Shown here: positions 45,294 through 54,772 of the stretch, piece after piece
How positions within the stretch are numbered: the first letter of the stretch is position 1
How the letters are laid out: each line of letters opens with the position of its first letter
From: Roseovarius spongiae
Lineage (GTDB): Bacteria; Pseudomonadota; Alphaproteobacteria; Rhodobacterales; Rhodobacteraceae
Assembly (NCBI RefSeq): GCF_003651245.1
Contig: NZ_RAPE01000001.1
Coordinates: 930,001-994,000 of the forward strand
Length of the DNA stretch: 64,000 nt
Direction: 5' to 3'
The notes under the pieces: generated by a model
Told to the model about the DNA's origin: nothing
The model's input: the letters and a program-made list of their open reading frames with translations, nothing else
Databases searched by the model: none
Position numbers and translations under genes: made by a program

Positions 45294-48200
45294 ATGGCAC
45301 GTTTCTTCATCGACCGCCCGATCTTCGCCTGGGTCATCTCGATCTTCATCATGGGGATCGGTGTGCTGTCGATCGTCATCCTGCCGGTCGCGCAATATCC
45401 GCAGATCGCGCCGCCCACGGTGTCGATCCGCGCCGCCTATCCCGGCGCCTCGGCGGAAACGGTGGCCAACACCGTCACCCAGGTGATCGAGCAGCAGATG
45501 ACCGGGCTGGACGGGATGCGCTACATTTCGTCCAGCTCGACATCGACGGGCGGCGCCAGCATCACGCTGACCTTCGAGACCGGGACCGACCCCGACATCG
45601 CGCAGGTGCAGGTCCAGAACAAGCTGGCGCAGGCCACCGCGCTCTTGCCCGAACCGGTGCAGCGACAGGGGGTGACGGTGAGCAAGTCCTCCGCCGGCTT
45701 CCTCATGGTGGTGGCCCTGATCGCGCAGAACGGGGACATGGACGCGACCGATCTGGGCGACTACCTCAGCACCAACATGGTGAACGAGCTGAGCCGCGTG
45801 GACGGCGTCGGCAGCGTGCAGGTCTTCGGCGCGCAATACGCGATGCGCATCTGGCTCGACCCGGCCAAGCTCGCCGCCTTCGAACTCACGCCGCAGGACG
45901 TGGTGAACGCGGTGCGCGCGCAGAACGCGCAGATCTCGGCGGGCGAATTCGGCTCGCGTCCCGCGGTCGAGGGGCAGGCGCTGAACGCCACGATCACCGC
46001 GCAATCCCTGCTGAGCACGCCCGAGGATTTCCGCCAGATCGTGCTGCGCGCCGAAACCGACGGCGGGCTGGTGCTGATCAACGACGTGGCGCGGGTCGAG
46101 ATCGGATCGGAACGCTATTCCACCATCTCGCGCTACAACAAGCGCCCGTCCTCGGGCCTGGCGATCAGCCTCGCGCCCGGGGCCAACGCGCTCGACACGG
46201 CCGCCGCGGTCGAGGCGCGGGTTGAGGAGCTCGCCCAGTTCCTGCCGCCGGGCGTCGAATACGTGATCCCCTACAACACCGCGCCCTTCGTGCGGATCTC
46301 GATCGAGGAAGTGGCCAAGACGCTGGTCGAGGCCATCGTGCTCGTCTTCCTCGTGATGCTGCTGTTCCTCCAGAACCTGCGCGCGACGCTGATCCCGATG
46401 CTGGCCGTGCCGGTGGTGCTGCTGGGCACCTTCGGCGTGCTGGCGGCGGCGGGCTTCTCGATCAACACGCTCACCATGCTGGCGATGGTGCTCGCGATCG
46501 GGCTGCTCGTCGACGACGCCATCGTCGTGGTCGAGAACGTCGAGCGGATCATCGAGCAAGAGGGGCTCGACCCGCGCGAGGCCACGCGCAAATCGATGAC
46601 CCAGATCACCGGCGCGCTGATCGGCATCGCCGTGGTGCTTTCGGCGGTGTTCGTGCCGATGGCGTTCTTCCCCGGCTCCACCGGCGTCATCTACAAGCAG
46701 TTCGCGATCACCATCATCTCGGCGATGACGCTGTCGGTCGTGGTCGCGCTGACATTGTCGCCCGCGCTCTGCGCCTCGATCCTCAAGCCGAAGGCGCACG
46801 CCCGCAAAACCGGGCCCTTCGGCCTGTTCAACCGCGGGTTCGACAGCCTGCTCGGCGGATATGCCGGCAGCGTAGGCTGGATCGTGCGCCGCCCGGCGCG
46901 GGTGGGGCTGATCTATCTCCTGATCGTGGGCGTGATGGTCGCGCTGTTCCTGCGCACGCCGCAGGGCTTCCTGCCGGACGAGGACCAGGGCATCCTGTTC
47001 ACGCTGATCCAGGGGCCGACCGGCGCGACCGCGGAGCAGACGCTGGAGGTGGTCGAACAGGTCGAGGATTACTATCTCACGCAGGAAAGCGACATGGTCG
47101 AATCCGTGTTCGGCGTCGTCGGGTTCAGCTTCGGCGGGCAGGGACAGAACCTCGGGCTCGCCTTCGTGCGGCTCAAGGACTGGTCCGAGCGCGAGGACCC
47201 GTCGCAGAGCGTGCAGGCGCTCGCGGGCCGCTCCTTCGGCGCGTTCAGCCAGATCAAGGGCGCGATGGTGTTCCCGGTCGTCCCGCCCGCGGTCAGCCAG
47301 CTCGGCAACGTGTCGGGGTTCGATTTCTATCTCCAGGCGCGCGGCGGCCAGAGCCACGAGCAGTTGCTCGAGGCGCGCAACCAGCTGCTTGGCATGGCGG
47401 CGCAAAGCCCGCTGATCGAATCCGCGCGGCCCAGCGGGCTCGAGGACGCGGCGCAGTTCAACCTCGATATCGACTGGCGGCGCGCGGGCGCCATGGGGGT
47501 CAGCGCCTCGGATGTGGGCAGCCTGCTCAGCACCGCCTGGGCGGGAACCTATGTCAACGATTTCGTCGACGAGGGCCGGATCAAGCGGGTTTACGTGCAG
47601 GGCGAGGCGGACGCGCGCAGCGTGCCCTCGGACATCGAGAAATGGCGCGTGCGCAACAAGACCGGCGGCCTCGTGCCGTTCTCGAACTTCGCCGATGCGG
47701 GCTGGACCTACGGGCCGCAGGGCGTGAACCGCTACAACGGCGTGCCCTCGATGCAGATCCAGGGCTCTCCCGCGCCGGGCGTGTCGACAGGGGAGGCGGT
47801 GGACGAGATCTACAGGCTGGCCGAACAACTGCCGCCGGGGTTCCAGGTCTCGCTCACCGGCCTGTCGCTGGAGGAGCAGCAATCGGGCAACCAGGCGCCG
47901 CTGCTCTACGCGCTGTCGCTGGCGGCGATCTTCCTGTCGCTGGCCGCGCTTTACGAATCCTGGTCGATCCCCTTCGCCGTGATGCTGGCCATGCCCATCG
48001 GGGTGCTGGGGGCGCTGATCGGCGCCTGGCTGGGCGGGTTCGAGAACGGGGTGTTCTTCCAGGTCGGGCTGCTGACGGTGATCGGCCTCACCGGCAAGAA
48101 CGCGATTCTTATCGTCGAATTCGCGCGGGACAAGCGCGAGGCCGGCGAGACCATCTTCGAGGCCGCCGTCGACGCCGCGCGCCAGCGGTTCCGCCCGATC

Positions 48201-48392
48201 ATCATGACCTCGATGGCGTTCAGCCTGGGCGTGCTGCCGCTGGTGCTGAGCGCCGGCGCCGGCTCGGGCGGGCGCACGGCGATCGGCGCGGGCGTGCTGT
48301 CGGGCACCATCGCGGCGACGGTGCTGGGCGTGCTCTTCGTGCCGCTGTTCTTCGCCACCATCGCGCGAATGCGCAAGACGGCGACGGATTGA
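45294..48392 (+). CDS. RND multidrug efflux permease (AcrB/MexB, HAE-1 family)
   Basis: 1,032-residue inner-membrane pump, the normal HAE-1 length, with twelve helices and two large periplasmic loops. MARFFIDRPIFAWVISIFIM is the classic N-terminus. The proton-relay Asp pair is in GLLVDDAIVVVENVER and the relay Lys in GLTGKNAILIVEFARDKR. It exports hydrophobic compounds with proton antiport together with the adaptor upstream. It is not a type I exporter and would not secrete the RTX protein. Confidence 0.94.
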   Translation: MARFFIDRPIFAWVISIFIMGIGVLSIVILPVAQYPQIAPPTVSIRAAYPGASAETVANTVTQVIEQQMTGLDGMRYISSSSTSTGGASITLTFETGTDPDIAQVQVQNKLAQATALLPEPVQRQGVTVSKSSAGFLMVVALIAQNGDMDATDLGDYLSTNMVNELSRVDGVGSVQVFGAQYAMRIWLDPAKLAAFELTPQDVVNAVRAQNAQISAGEFGSRPAVEGQALNATITAQSLLSTPEDFRQIVLRAETDGGLVLINDVARVEIGSERYSTISRYNKRPSSGLAISLAPGANALDTAAAVEARVEELAQFLPPGVEYVIPYNTAPFVRISIEEVAKTLVEAIVLVFLVMLLFLQNLRATLIPMLAVPVVLLGTFGVLAAAGFSINTLTMLAMVLAIGLLVDDAIVVVENVERIIEQEGLDPREATRKSMTQITGALIGIAVVLSAVFVPMAFFPGSTGVIYKQFAITIISAMTLSVVVALTLSPALCASILKPKAHARKTGPFGLFNRGFDSLLGGYAGSVGWIVRRPARVGLIYLLIVGVMVALFLRTPQGFLPDEDQGILFTLIQGPTGATAEQTLEVVEQVEDYYLTQESDMVESVFGVVGFSFGGQGQNLGLAFVRLKDWSEREDPSQSVQALAGRSFGAFSQIKGAMVFPVVPPAVSQLGNVSGFDFYLQARGGQSHEQLLEARNQLLGMAAQSPLIESARPSGLEDAAQFNLDIDWRRAGAMGVSASDVGSLLSTAWAGTYVNDFVDEGRIKRVYVQGEADARSVPSDIEKWRVRNKTGGLVPFSNFADAGWTYGPQGVNRYNGVPSMQIQGSPAPGVSTGEAVDEIYRLAEQLPPGFQVSLTGLSLEEQQSGNQAPLLYALSLAAIFLSLAALYESWSIPFAVMLAMPIGVLGALIGAWLGGFENGVFFQVGLLTVIGLTGKNAILIVEFARDKREAGETIFEAAVDAARQRFRPIIMTSMAFSLGVLPLVLSAGAGSGGRTAIGAGVLSGTIAATVLGVLFVPLFFATIARMRKTATD

Positions 48393-48599
48393 ACCCGCAC
48401 GCGCGGGCAGGGTCCGCAGTAGATGGCGGTCTTTCGCGGAGGGGAAACCATATCGCTTGCCTGGGCTTCTCGGCTTTCCGTCAGATTTCTGACCCGAAGC
48501 AGAGCAGACCTTCAGGCGGGGCTGCGACGAGGGCCGGTTTGGAGGCCAGAGTGCTGGAAGCTGCGGGATGCGCGAATATCAGGTTGGCGAGCGCCACAC

Positions 48600-48630
48600 T
48601 TGACTTCAACTCGGGTTGAGGTCTCAGACT
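48600..48630 (+). promoter_or_regulatory. MerR-type promoter/operator before the SnoaL-like gene
   Basis: TTGACT (48600-48605) is followed by a dyad, ACTTCAAC (48603-48610) and GTTGAGGT (48615-48622) with 7 of 8 matched pairs, inside a 19-bp spacer that ends at CAGACT (48625-48630). A dyad in an over-long spacer is the hallmark of MerR/SoxR-controlled promoters. No MerR gene lies in the window. Confidence 0.55.
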
Positions 48631-48663
48631 TCGCGCAAATCAATGCAGTCGAGGATTTCGAAC

Positions 48664-49047
48664 ATGGAGAAACGCGATATTCAGCAATGGCTGGACCACT
48701 ATGGGGAGGCTTGGATCAAAGGTGATCCAGAACAGATTACGACGCTGTTCACCGAGACGGCAAGTTACCGGGAAACCCCCTTTGATGATGCATTGATCGG
48801 CCGAGACGCGATCAAGAGCTATTGGCAAGAAGGCGCGGCGGATGCTCAGGAAAACGTGGAGTTCTCGTCACAAGTTTGGGCTGTCGATTCTGCCACCGCG
48901 GTCGCCGGGTGGCAGGCGAAATTCACGAGAAAACAATCGGGCGTCAAGGTGGAGCTCGATGGCGCATTCCGGTTGAAGTTCAAGATGATATCGGGTGATC
49001 TGCTCTGTGAGAGCCTTGAGGAGTGGTGGCATCGGAAGGAAAGTTGA
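48664..49047 (+). CDS. SnoaL/NTF2-like small protein
   Basis: 127-residue alpha+beta-barrel protein of the NTF2-like superfamily: WLDHYGEAWIKGDPEQITTL, LFTETASYRETPFDD, GRDAIKSYW, and a C-terminal sheet ending in SLEEWWHRKES. Members range from polyketide cyclases to stress proteins, and a catalytic role cannot be assigned. Base composition is clearly lower in GC than the rest of the window, with AT-rich codons such as aaa, gat and att, and the 271-bp spacer upstream lacks genes. Together these suggest acquisition by transfer. A MerR-type promoter precedes it. Confidence 0.8.
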   Translation: MEKRDIQQWLDHYGEAWIKGDPEQITTLFTETASYRETPFDDALIGRDAIKSYWQEGAADAQENVEFSSQVWAVDSATAVAGWQAKFTRKQSGVKVELDGAFRLKFKMISGDLLCESLEEWWHRKES

Positions 49048-49272
49048 CGCCTGACAACCTCGACGACCGCTTTGTTCCACATCTCCGACGCTGGCGCAGA
49101 TCGCGACGAAGGTCCGCGTCGGGCCAGAAATGCAGTCCACCCTATAAATCCGGCATCGTCCGTCCGGGCCGCCCGCATTGGCGTCTGTCCCCGCGCGCAG
49201 GGTCTTTTCTTTTGATCGCGCGCTGCTTAGGCTCCGGGCCGGACGTATGTTCCACTCAAAGGGAGAACAACC

Positions 49273-50457
49273 ATGAAGAAACTTCTTATGGCCAGCGCCG
49301 CCGCCGCCCTGATGGCGGGCACGGCGCATGCGGAGGACGTGAAGCTCGGGATCCTGCTGGGGTTCACCGGCCCGCTGGAATCGCTGTCGCCCGACATGGC
49401 CGCCGGCGCGGAACTGGCGATCAAGCAGGTCAGCGACTCGGGCAAGTTCCTCGACGGGAACACCGTGAGCGCCGTGCAGGGCGACACCGGCTGCATCGAC
49501 GCCGGCCTCGCCGTGGCCTCGGCCGAGCGGCTGATCACCTCGGACGGGGTGAAAGGCATCATCGGGGGCATGTGCTCAGGCGAAACCGGCGCGGTGCTGC
49601 AGAACGCGGCGATCCCGAACGGCGTCGTGATGATCTCGCCCTCGGCCACGTCGCCGGCGCTCAGCACGGTCGAGGATGAGGGGCTGTTCTTCCGCACCTC
49701 GCCCTCGGACGCGCGCCAGGGCAAGATCATGGCCGACATCCTCAGCGACCGCGGCATCGAGGAAGTCGCGGTGACCTACACCAACAACGACTACGGCAAG
49801 GGGCTCGCCGACAGCTTCCAGGCGGCCTTCGAGGAAGCGGGCGGCACGGTCACGCTGAACGCCGCGCATGAGGACGGCAAGGCGGACTACTCCGCCGAGG
49901 TCGGCGCGCTCGCCTCCGCGGGCGGCGAGGTCCTGGTCGTCGCCGGTTACGTCGACCAGGGCGGCAAGGGCATCATCAACGGCGCGCTCGACTCGGGCGC
50001 GTTCGACACGTTCATGTTCCCGGACGGGATGGTGTCGGAAACGCTCGAAAGCGATTTCGGTACGGCGATCGACGGCTCCTTCGGCCAGCACCCGAGCGCC
50101 TCGGGCGACGGGCCCGCGAAGTTCGCGGAGCTGGGCGAGGAGGCGGGCTTTGACCCCACCGGAGCGTTCGCGCCCGAAGCCTATGACGCCGCCGCGCTCA
50201 TCCTGCTGGCGATGCAGGCGGCCGGGTCCAGCGATGCGGCGGCCTACAAGGACAAGGTGATGGACGTCGCCAACGCGCCGGGCGAGAAGATCCTGCCGGG
50301 TGAGCTGGGCAAGGCGCTCGACATCCTGAAGGACGGCGGCGATATCGACTATGTCGGCGCGTCGGATGTTGAGCTCATCGGCGGCGGCGAAAGCGCCGGC
50401 AACTACCGCGAGATCGAGATCAAGGACGGCAAGATCGGCACGGTCGGCTACCGCTGA
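49273..50457 (+). CDS. livK: Branched-chain amino acid-type ABC transporter substrate-binding protein
   Basis: 394-residue periplasmic binding protein (family 6) with a signal peptide (MKKLLMASAAAALMAGTAHA) and the motifs LGILLGFTGPLESLSPDMAAGAELA, GIIGGMCSGETGAVLQ and AFAPEAYDAAALILLA. It leads a full HAAT transporter: two ATPases and two permeases follow. The ligand may be a hydrophobic amino acid, amide or other small molecule; the sequence does not decide. A strong hairpin behind the gene may let it be expressed above the membrane subunits. Confidence 0.9.
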   Translation: MKKLLMASAAAALMAGTAHAEDVKLGILLGFTGPLESLSPDMAAGAELAIKQVSDSGKFLDGNTVSAVQGDTGCIDAGLAVASAERLITSDGVKGIIGGMCSGETGAVLQNAAIPNGVVMISPSATSPALSTVEDEGLFFRTSPSDARQGKIMADILSDRGIEEVAVTYTNNDYGKGLADSFQAAFEEAGGTVTLNAAHEDGKADYSAEVGALASAGGEVLVVAGYVDQGGKGIINGALDSGAFDTFMFPDGMVSETLESDFGTAIDGSFGQHPSASGDGPAKFAELGEEAGFDPTGAFAPEAYDAAALILLAMQAAGSSDAAAYKDKVMDVANAPGEKILPGELGKALDILKDGGDIDYVGASDVELIGGGESAGNYREIEIKDGKIGTVGYR

Positions 50458-50483
50458 GCGCGTCTCGCGAACCACGCGAATGG

Positions 50484-50509
50484 CCGGCCCGGGTTGACCC
50501 CCGGGCCGG
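50484..50509 (+). terminator. Strong hairpin between binding-protein and ATPase genes
   Basis: A perfect 10-bp stem (CCGGCCCGGG at 50484-50493 with its complement at 50500-50509) and a 6-nt loop lie 27 bp after the livK-like stop. There is no T tract. It likely acts as a partial terminator or as protection of the binding-protein mRNA end. Confidence 0.6.
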
Positions 50510-50658
50510 TTCGACGCATTAACGCGTTTGAAAAACAGGTTCCGAGTCACGATCAGCGTCGCGATTTGAGCGACGGACCGCGGAAGGCCGACGGGACGCG
50601 AACCAGGAACACCGCCCGCACCCAAGGCGCGAAGGGCGGGACCAGCGGGGGAAGAGGG

Positions 50659-51441
50659 ATGATCGTTGTCGAGGATCTCCACAAGCATTTCGGGGGATTC
50701 CACGCCGTCGACGGCGCAAGCCTGTCCTTCGGCGAGGGCGCGATCACCGGGCTGATCGGCCCCAACGGCGCGGGCAAGACGACGCTCTTCAACGTGATCG
50801 CGGGCGTGCATGCGCCCACCTCGGGGCGCGTTACGATGGGTGGCGAGGACATCACCGGGCTGCCCCCGCACGAGCTGTTCCACAAGGGCGTGCTGCGCAC
50901 CTTCCAGATCGCGCATGAATTCCACTCCATGACCTGCCGCGAGAACCTGATGATGGTCCCGGGCGGCCAATCGGGCGAGCGGCTGTGGAACACCTGGTTC
51001 GGTCGCAGACGCATCGCCGAAGAAGAGCGCGCGCTCAGGGCCAAGGCGGACGAGGTGCTGGAATTCCTGACCATCGAACACCTGGCCGAGCACAAGGCGG
51101 GCCAGGTCTCGGGTGGGCAGAAGAAGCTGCTGGAGCTGGGCCGCACGATGATGGTGGACGCGCGCATCGTGTTCCTCGACGAGGTGGGCGCGGGCGTGAA
51201 CCGCACGCTGCTCAACGTGATCGGCGACGCCATCATCCGCCTCAACGAGGAGCGTGGCTATACTTTCGTGGTGATCGAGCACGACATGGATTTCATCGCG
51301 CGCCTCTGCGATCCGGTGATCTGCATGGCCGAGGGTCGTGTGCTCGCCACCGGCACTTTGGACGAGATCAAGGCCAATGAACAGGTGATCGAGGCCTATC
51401 TCGGCACCGGGCTCAAGAACCGCGAGAAGGTGGAAGCATGA
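50659..51441 (+). CDS. livG: ABC transporter ATP-binding protein (LivG type)
   Basis: 260-residue ATPase with Walker A GPNGAGKTT, signature VSGGQKKLLELGR and Walker B ARIVFLDEVGAGVN (the usual Pro after DE is Val here). The length and long C-terminal region fit LivG. It energises import with the LivF-like protein. AGAGGG precedes the ATG at 50659. About 100 bp separate it from the LivF gene, a wider gap than the overlaps seen further on. Confidence 0.92.
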   Translation: MIVVEDLHKHFGGFHAVDGASLSFGEGAITGLIGPNGAGKTTLFNVIAGVHAPTSGRVTMGGEDITGLPPHELFHKGVLRTFQIAHEFHSMTCRENLMMVPGGQSGERLWNTWFGRRRIAEEERALRAKADEVLEFLTIEHLAEHKAGQVSGGQKKLLELGRTMMVDARIVFLDEVGAGVNRTLLNVIGDAIIRLNEERGYTFVVIEHDMDFIARLCDPVICMAEGRVLATGTLDEIKANEQVIEAYLGTGLKNREKVEA

Positions 51442-51469
51442 GCGCGCGCGTCCGCAAGCGACGGCGCGG

Positions 51470-51486
51470 CGGGGGCGCGGCCCCCG
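51470..51486 (+). terminator. Short hairpin between livG and livF
   Basis: CGGGGGC-GCG-GCCCCCG is a perfect 7-bp stem with a 3-nt loop, 28 bp after the livG stop. It may pause transcription or trim the mRNA; no T tract follows. Confidence 0.45.
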
Positions 51487-51516
51487 ACGTAGAATTTTCG
51501 GGAAGATTCAACGTTT

Positions 51517-51540
51517 CCCCGGGATATTTGGAGCAAGAAC
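51517..51540 (+). repeat. Short GGGATATTTGGAG extragenic element
   Basis: CCCCGGGATATTTGGAGCAA begins at 51517, just before livF, and its GGAG is the ribosome site of livF. Related cores occur at about 57171-57185 (CGGGATATTTCGCG) and 63700-63726 (GATGAGTATTTGCGG). From memory, such sequences are frequent between genes in Rhodobacterales. Confidence 0.35.
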
Positions 51541-51544
51541 AAGC

Positions 51545-52366
51545 ATGAGCGGCGATCCTTACGGCGACCGCGGCAACAAGGACGCCACCATCGTCAATCC
51601 GCGCGGAACCGGCACGGCGCAACCCGTCAAGGGCGGCAGCGCGAAGGCGGCGCCGAACGGGCCGTTCCTGATCGGCGAGACCATGACCGGCGGTTACGGC
51701 AACGGGCCGGACATCCTGCACGACTGCACCATTTCCGTCGAGAAGGGCGAAATCGCGGTCATCGTCGGCCCCAACGGCGCGGGCAAATCGACCGCGATGA
51801 AGGCGATCTTCGGCATGCTCGACCTGCGCGCGGGGCATGTGCGCCTCGATGGAGAGGACATCACCGCGCTGTCGCCGCAGGCGCGGGTGGCCAAGGGCAT
51901 GGGATTCGTGCCGCAGACCAGCAACATCTTCACCTCGATGACGGTCGAGGAAAACCTCGAGATGGGCGCCTTTATCCGCACCGACGATTTTTCCGGCACG
52001 ATGGAGCAGATCTTCGACCTGTTCCCCATCCTGCGCGAGAAGCGCCGCCAGCCGGCGGGCGAACTTTCGGGCGGGCAGCGCCAGCAGGTCGCGGTCGGCC
52101 GCGCGCTGATGACGCAGCCCAAGCTCTTGATGCTGGACGAGCCGACGGCGGGCGTCAGCCCGATCGTCATGGACGAACTTTTCGAGCGGATCATCGACGT
52201 GGCGCGCACCGGCATCCCCGTTCTGATGGTCGAGCAGAACGCGCGCCAGGCGCTCGAGATCGCCGACAAGGGCTACGTCATGGTGCAGGGCGCCAACGCC
52301 TATACCGGCACCGGCAAGGAACTGCTCGCCGACGAAGACGTGCGCAAGAGTTTCCTCGGGGGATGA
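51545..52366 (+). CDS. livF: ABC transporter ATP-binding protein (LivF type)
   Basis: 273 residues, longer than the usual 235 or so because of an N-terminal extension of about 38 residues (GDPYGDRGNKDATIVNPRGT and on). The ATPase core has Walker A GPNGAGKST, signature LSGGQRQQVAVGRALM and Walker B LLMLDEPTAGVSP. GGAG before the ATG is part of the repeat-like motif at 51517-51540. It pairs with LivG to drive the transporter. Confidence 0.91.
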   Translation: MSGDPYGDRGNKDATIVNPRGTGTAQPVKGGSAKAAPNGPFLIGETMTGGYGNGPDILHDCTISVEKGEIAVIVGPNGAGKSTAMKAIFGMLDLRAGHVRLDGEDITALSPQARVAKGMGFVPQTSNIFTSMTVEENLEMGAFIRTDDFSGTMEQIFDLFPILREKRRQPAGELSGGQRQQVAVGRALMTQPKLLMLDEPTAGVSPIVMDELFERIIDVARTGIPVLMVEQNARQALEIADKGYVMVQGANAYTGTGKELLADEDVRKSFLGG

Positions 52367-52415
52367 GCATGCGGGACCGATTTGAAACGACCGGGGCCGA
52401 AGGGGCGGCGGGCTG

Positions 52416-53426
52416 ATGGATTTTCTCAACGCGCTGGTGGCGCTTTCAAATTACGTGCTGATCCCCGGCATGGCCTATGGCAGCCAGCTTGCGCTTGGCG
52501 CGCTCGGGGTGACGATGGTTTACGGCATCCTGCGGTTTTCCAACTTCGCGCATGGCGACACGATGGCCTTCGGCGCGATGGTCACGGTGCTGATGACGTG
52601 GTGGCTGCAATCCCTCGGGGTGAGCCTCGGGCCGCTGCCGACCGCGCTGCTGGCGCTGCCGGTGGGGATCGCGGTCTGCATCGGCATGCTGCTGGCGACC
52701 GACCGCGCGGTCTATCACTTCTACCGCGAGAAGAAGGCGAAACCGGTGATCCTGGTGATCGTGTCGATGGGCGTGATGTTCATCATGAACGGCATCGTGC
52801 GCTTCATCATCGGCCCCGGCGACCAGCGGTTCCTCGATGGCGAGCGGTTCCTGGTCTCGGCGCGCGATTTCAAGACGATGACGGGACTTCAGGAAGGGCT
52901 CGCGATCAAGACCACGCAGGCGATCACCGTGGTCACGGCGGTGATCGTGGTGGCGGCGCTGTTCTGGTTCCTCAACCGCACCCGCGCGGGCAAGTCGATG
53001 CGCGCCTATTCCGACAACGAGGACCTCGCGCTGCTTTCCGGCATCAACCCCGAACGGGTGGTGATGCTGACCTGGATCATCGTGGCCGCGCTCGCGACCA
53101 TCGCGGGCGTGCTCTACGGCCTCGACAAGACGTTCAAGCCGTTCACCTATTTCCAGCTATTGCTGCCGATCTTCGCCGCCGCCATCGTCGGCGGCCTCGG
53201 CAGCCCGCTGGGCGCGATCGCGGGCGGCTTCGTCATCGCATTTTCCGAGGTCACGATCACCTATGCCTGGAAGAAGGTGCTGGGCTACCTGATGCCCGAG
53301 AGCCTCGCGCCGGACAGCCTGATGCAGCTTCTGAGCACCGATTACAAGTTCGCGGTCAGCTTCACGATCCTGCTGATCGTGCTGCTGTTCAGGCCCACCG
53401 GACTGTTCAAGGGGAAAGCGGTATGA
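52416..53426 (+). CDS. livH: Branched-chain amino acid-type ABC permease (LivH)
   Basis: 336-residue inner-membrane protein with about eight helices; LALGALGVTMVYGILRFSNF at the start and GGLGSPLGAIAGGFVIAFSE near the end are typical LivH motifs. It forms the translocation pore with LivM. The stop overlaps the livM start by 4 bp. Confidence 0.92.
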   Translation: MDFLNALVALSNYVLIPGMAYGSQLALGALGVTMVYGILRFSNFAHGDTMAFGAMVTVLMTWWLQSLGVSLGPLPTALLALPVGIAVCIGMLLATDRAVYHFYREKKAKPVILVIVSMGVMFIMNGIVRFIIGPGDQRFLDGERFLVSARDFKTMTGLQEGLAIKTTQAITVVTAVIVVAALFWFLNRTRAGKSMRAYSDNEDLALLSGINPERVVMLTWIIVAALATIAGVLYGLDKTFKPFTYFQLLLPIFAAAIVGGLGSPLGAIAGGFVIAFSEVTITYAWKKVLGYLMPESLAPDSLMQLLSTDYKFAVSFTILLIVLLFRPTGLFKGKAV

Positions 53427-54760
53427 GCGACGCGGTGAAGAATACCGGCCTCTTCATGATCGTCGGGGCGCTGATCCTGCTGACCGGCGTCCTGCAGAGC
53501 TGGAACGCGGCGCTCCTGATCCTCAACATGGGGCTGATCTCGGCGATCATGGCGCTCGGGGTGAACCTGCAATGGGGCTTTGCGGGGCTGTTCAACATCG
53601 GGGTGATGGGCTTTGTCGCGCTTGGCGGGCTGGCCGCGGTGCTGATCGGCATGCCGGTCACGCCCGGCGCGTGGCGGGCCGGGGGGATCGGCGTCATCGG
53701 CGCGCTGCTGCTGGGGGCGGCGACCATCGCGGCCGCCGTCATGGTGATGAAGCGGATGCGCAAGGGCCCCTTGCGCGCGCTGGTCGTGATCGTCGTGCTG
53801 GTGGGCGGGTTCTTCGTCTTCCGCGCGCTGCTCGACCCCAACGTGGCGGCGATCGAGGCGATCAACCCCGCCGGGACCGGCTATCTCGGCGGACTCAACC
53901 CCGGCGACCAGGACACCTACAAGGATTACGGGATCATCCTGCTTCTCGCCTGGCCGGCGGGCGGGGTGCTGGCGGCCGGCGCGGCCTGGCTGATCGGCAA
54001 GACGGCGCTTGGGCTGCGTTCGGACTACCTCGCCATCGCGACGCTGGGGATCGCCGAGATCATCATCGCCGTGCTCAAGAACGAGGATTGGCTGTCGCGC
54101 GGCGTGAAGAACGTGATCGGCATCCCCCGCCCGGTCCCCTACGAGATCGACCTCCAGAACGATCCCGCCTTCGTGGAGCGCGCCGCGGGGGTCGGGCTGG
54201 ACCCGACGATGGCCTCGACGCTTTACGTCAAGCTGCTCTACGCCGCGCTCTTCCTCGTGGTGCTGCTGGTGCTGCTCTGGATGGCGCAGAAGGCGCTGGC
54301 GAGCCCCTGGGGCCGGATGCTGCGCGCGATCCGCGACAACGAGTTCGCCGCCGAGGCGATGGGCAAGGACGTCAAGCGGCGGCACTTGCAGGTCTTCGTC
54401 CTCGGCAGCGCGGTCTGCGGGATCGCGGGCGCGATGATGACGACGCTCGACGGGCAACTGGTGCCAAGCGCCTACCAGCCGCTGCGCTTTACCTTCCTGA
54501 TCTGGGTGATGGTGATCATCGGCGGTTCGGGCAACAATTTCGGCGCGGTGCTGGGCGGCTTCCTGATCTGGTTCCTCTGGGTCCAGGTCGAACCGATGGG
54601 CCGGCTGCTGATGGATCTCGTCACGTCGGGCATGGCGGACGGTTACTGGCTCAAGACGCATCTGCTGGAATCGGCGGCGCATATGCGGCTGCTGACTATG
54701 GGCATCGTCCTGCTGCTTGTGCTGCGCTTCAGCCCCCGCGGGCTGATCCCCGAGAAGTAG
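53423..54760 (+). CDS. livM: Branched-chain amino acid-type ABC permease (LivM)
   Basis: 445-residue multi-spanning membrane protein. It has the LivM landmarks MALGVNLQWGFAGLFNIGVM, LRSDYLAIATLGIAEII, GRMLRAIRDNEFAAEAMGKD and IGGSGNNFGAVLGGFLIWFL. It is longer than a typical LivM of about 320-360 residues because of an extra helix pair and loop after residue 90 and another insertion around residues 225-255. It is the last gene of the transporter and converges on the glycosyltransferase-like gene. Confidence 0.92.
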   Translation: MSDAVKNTGLFMIVGALILLTGVLQSWNAALLILNMGLISAIMALGVNLQWGFAGLFNIGVMGFVALGGLAAVLIGMPVTPGAWRAGGIGVIGALLLGAATIAAAVMVMKRMRKGPLRALVVIVVLVGGFFVFRALLDPNVAAIEAINPAGTGYLGGLNPGDQDTYKDYGIILLLAWPAGGVLAAGAAWLIGKTALGLRSDYLAIATLGIAEIIIAVLKNEDWLSRGVKNVIGIPRPVPYEIDLQNDPAFVERAAGVGLDPTMASTLYVKLLYAALFLVVLLVLLWMAQKALASPWGRMLRAIRDNEFAAEAMGKDVKRRHLQVFVLGSAVCGIAGAMMTTLDGQLVPSAYQPLRFTFLIWVMVIIGGSGNNFGAVLGGFLIWFLWVQVEPMGRLLMDLVTSGMADGYWLKTHLLESAAHMRLLTMGIVLLLVLRFSPRGLIPEK

Positions 54761-54772
54761 CGCGCCGCGCGC

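Noticed and set aside
44045..48392. Adaptor and pump genes as the type I exporter for the RTX protein
   Set aside because: The permease is a 1,032-residue RND pump with proton-relay Asp and Lys residues, not an ABC exporter, and the adaptor is AcrA-like.
48421..48725. A 100-codon plus-strand open frame before the SnoaL-like gene
   Set aside because: It runs through the MerR-type promoter and overlaps the SnoaL-like gene in another frame, with no ribosome site or domain.
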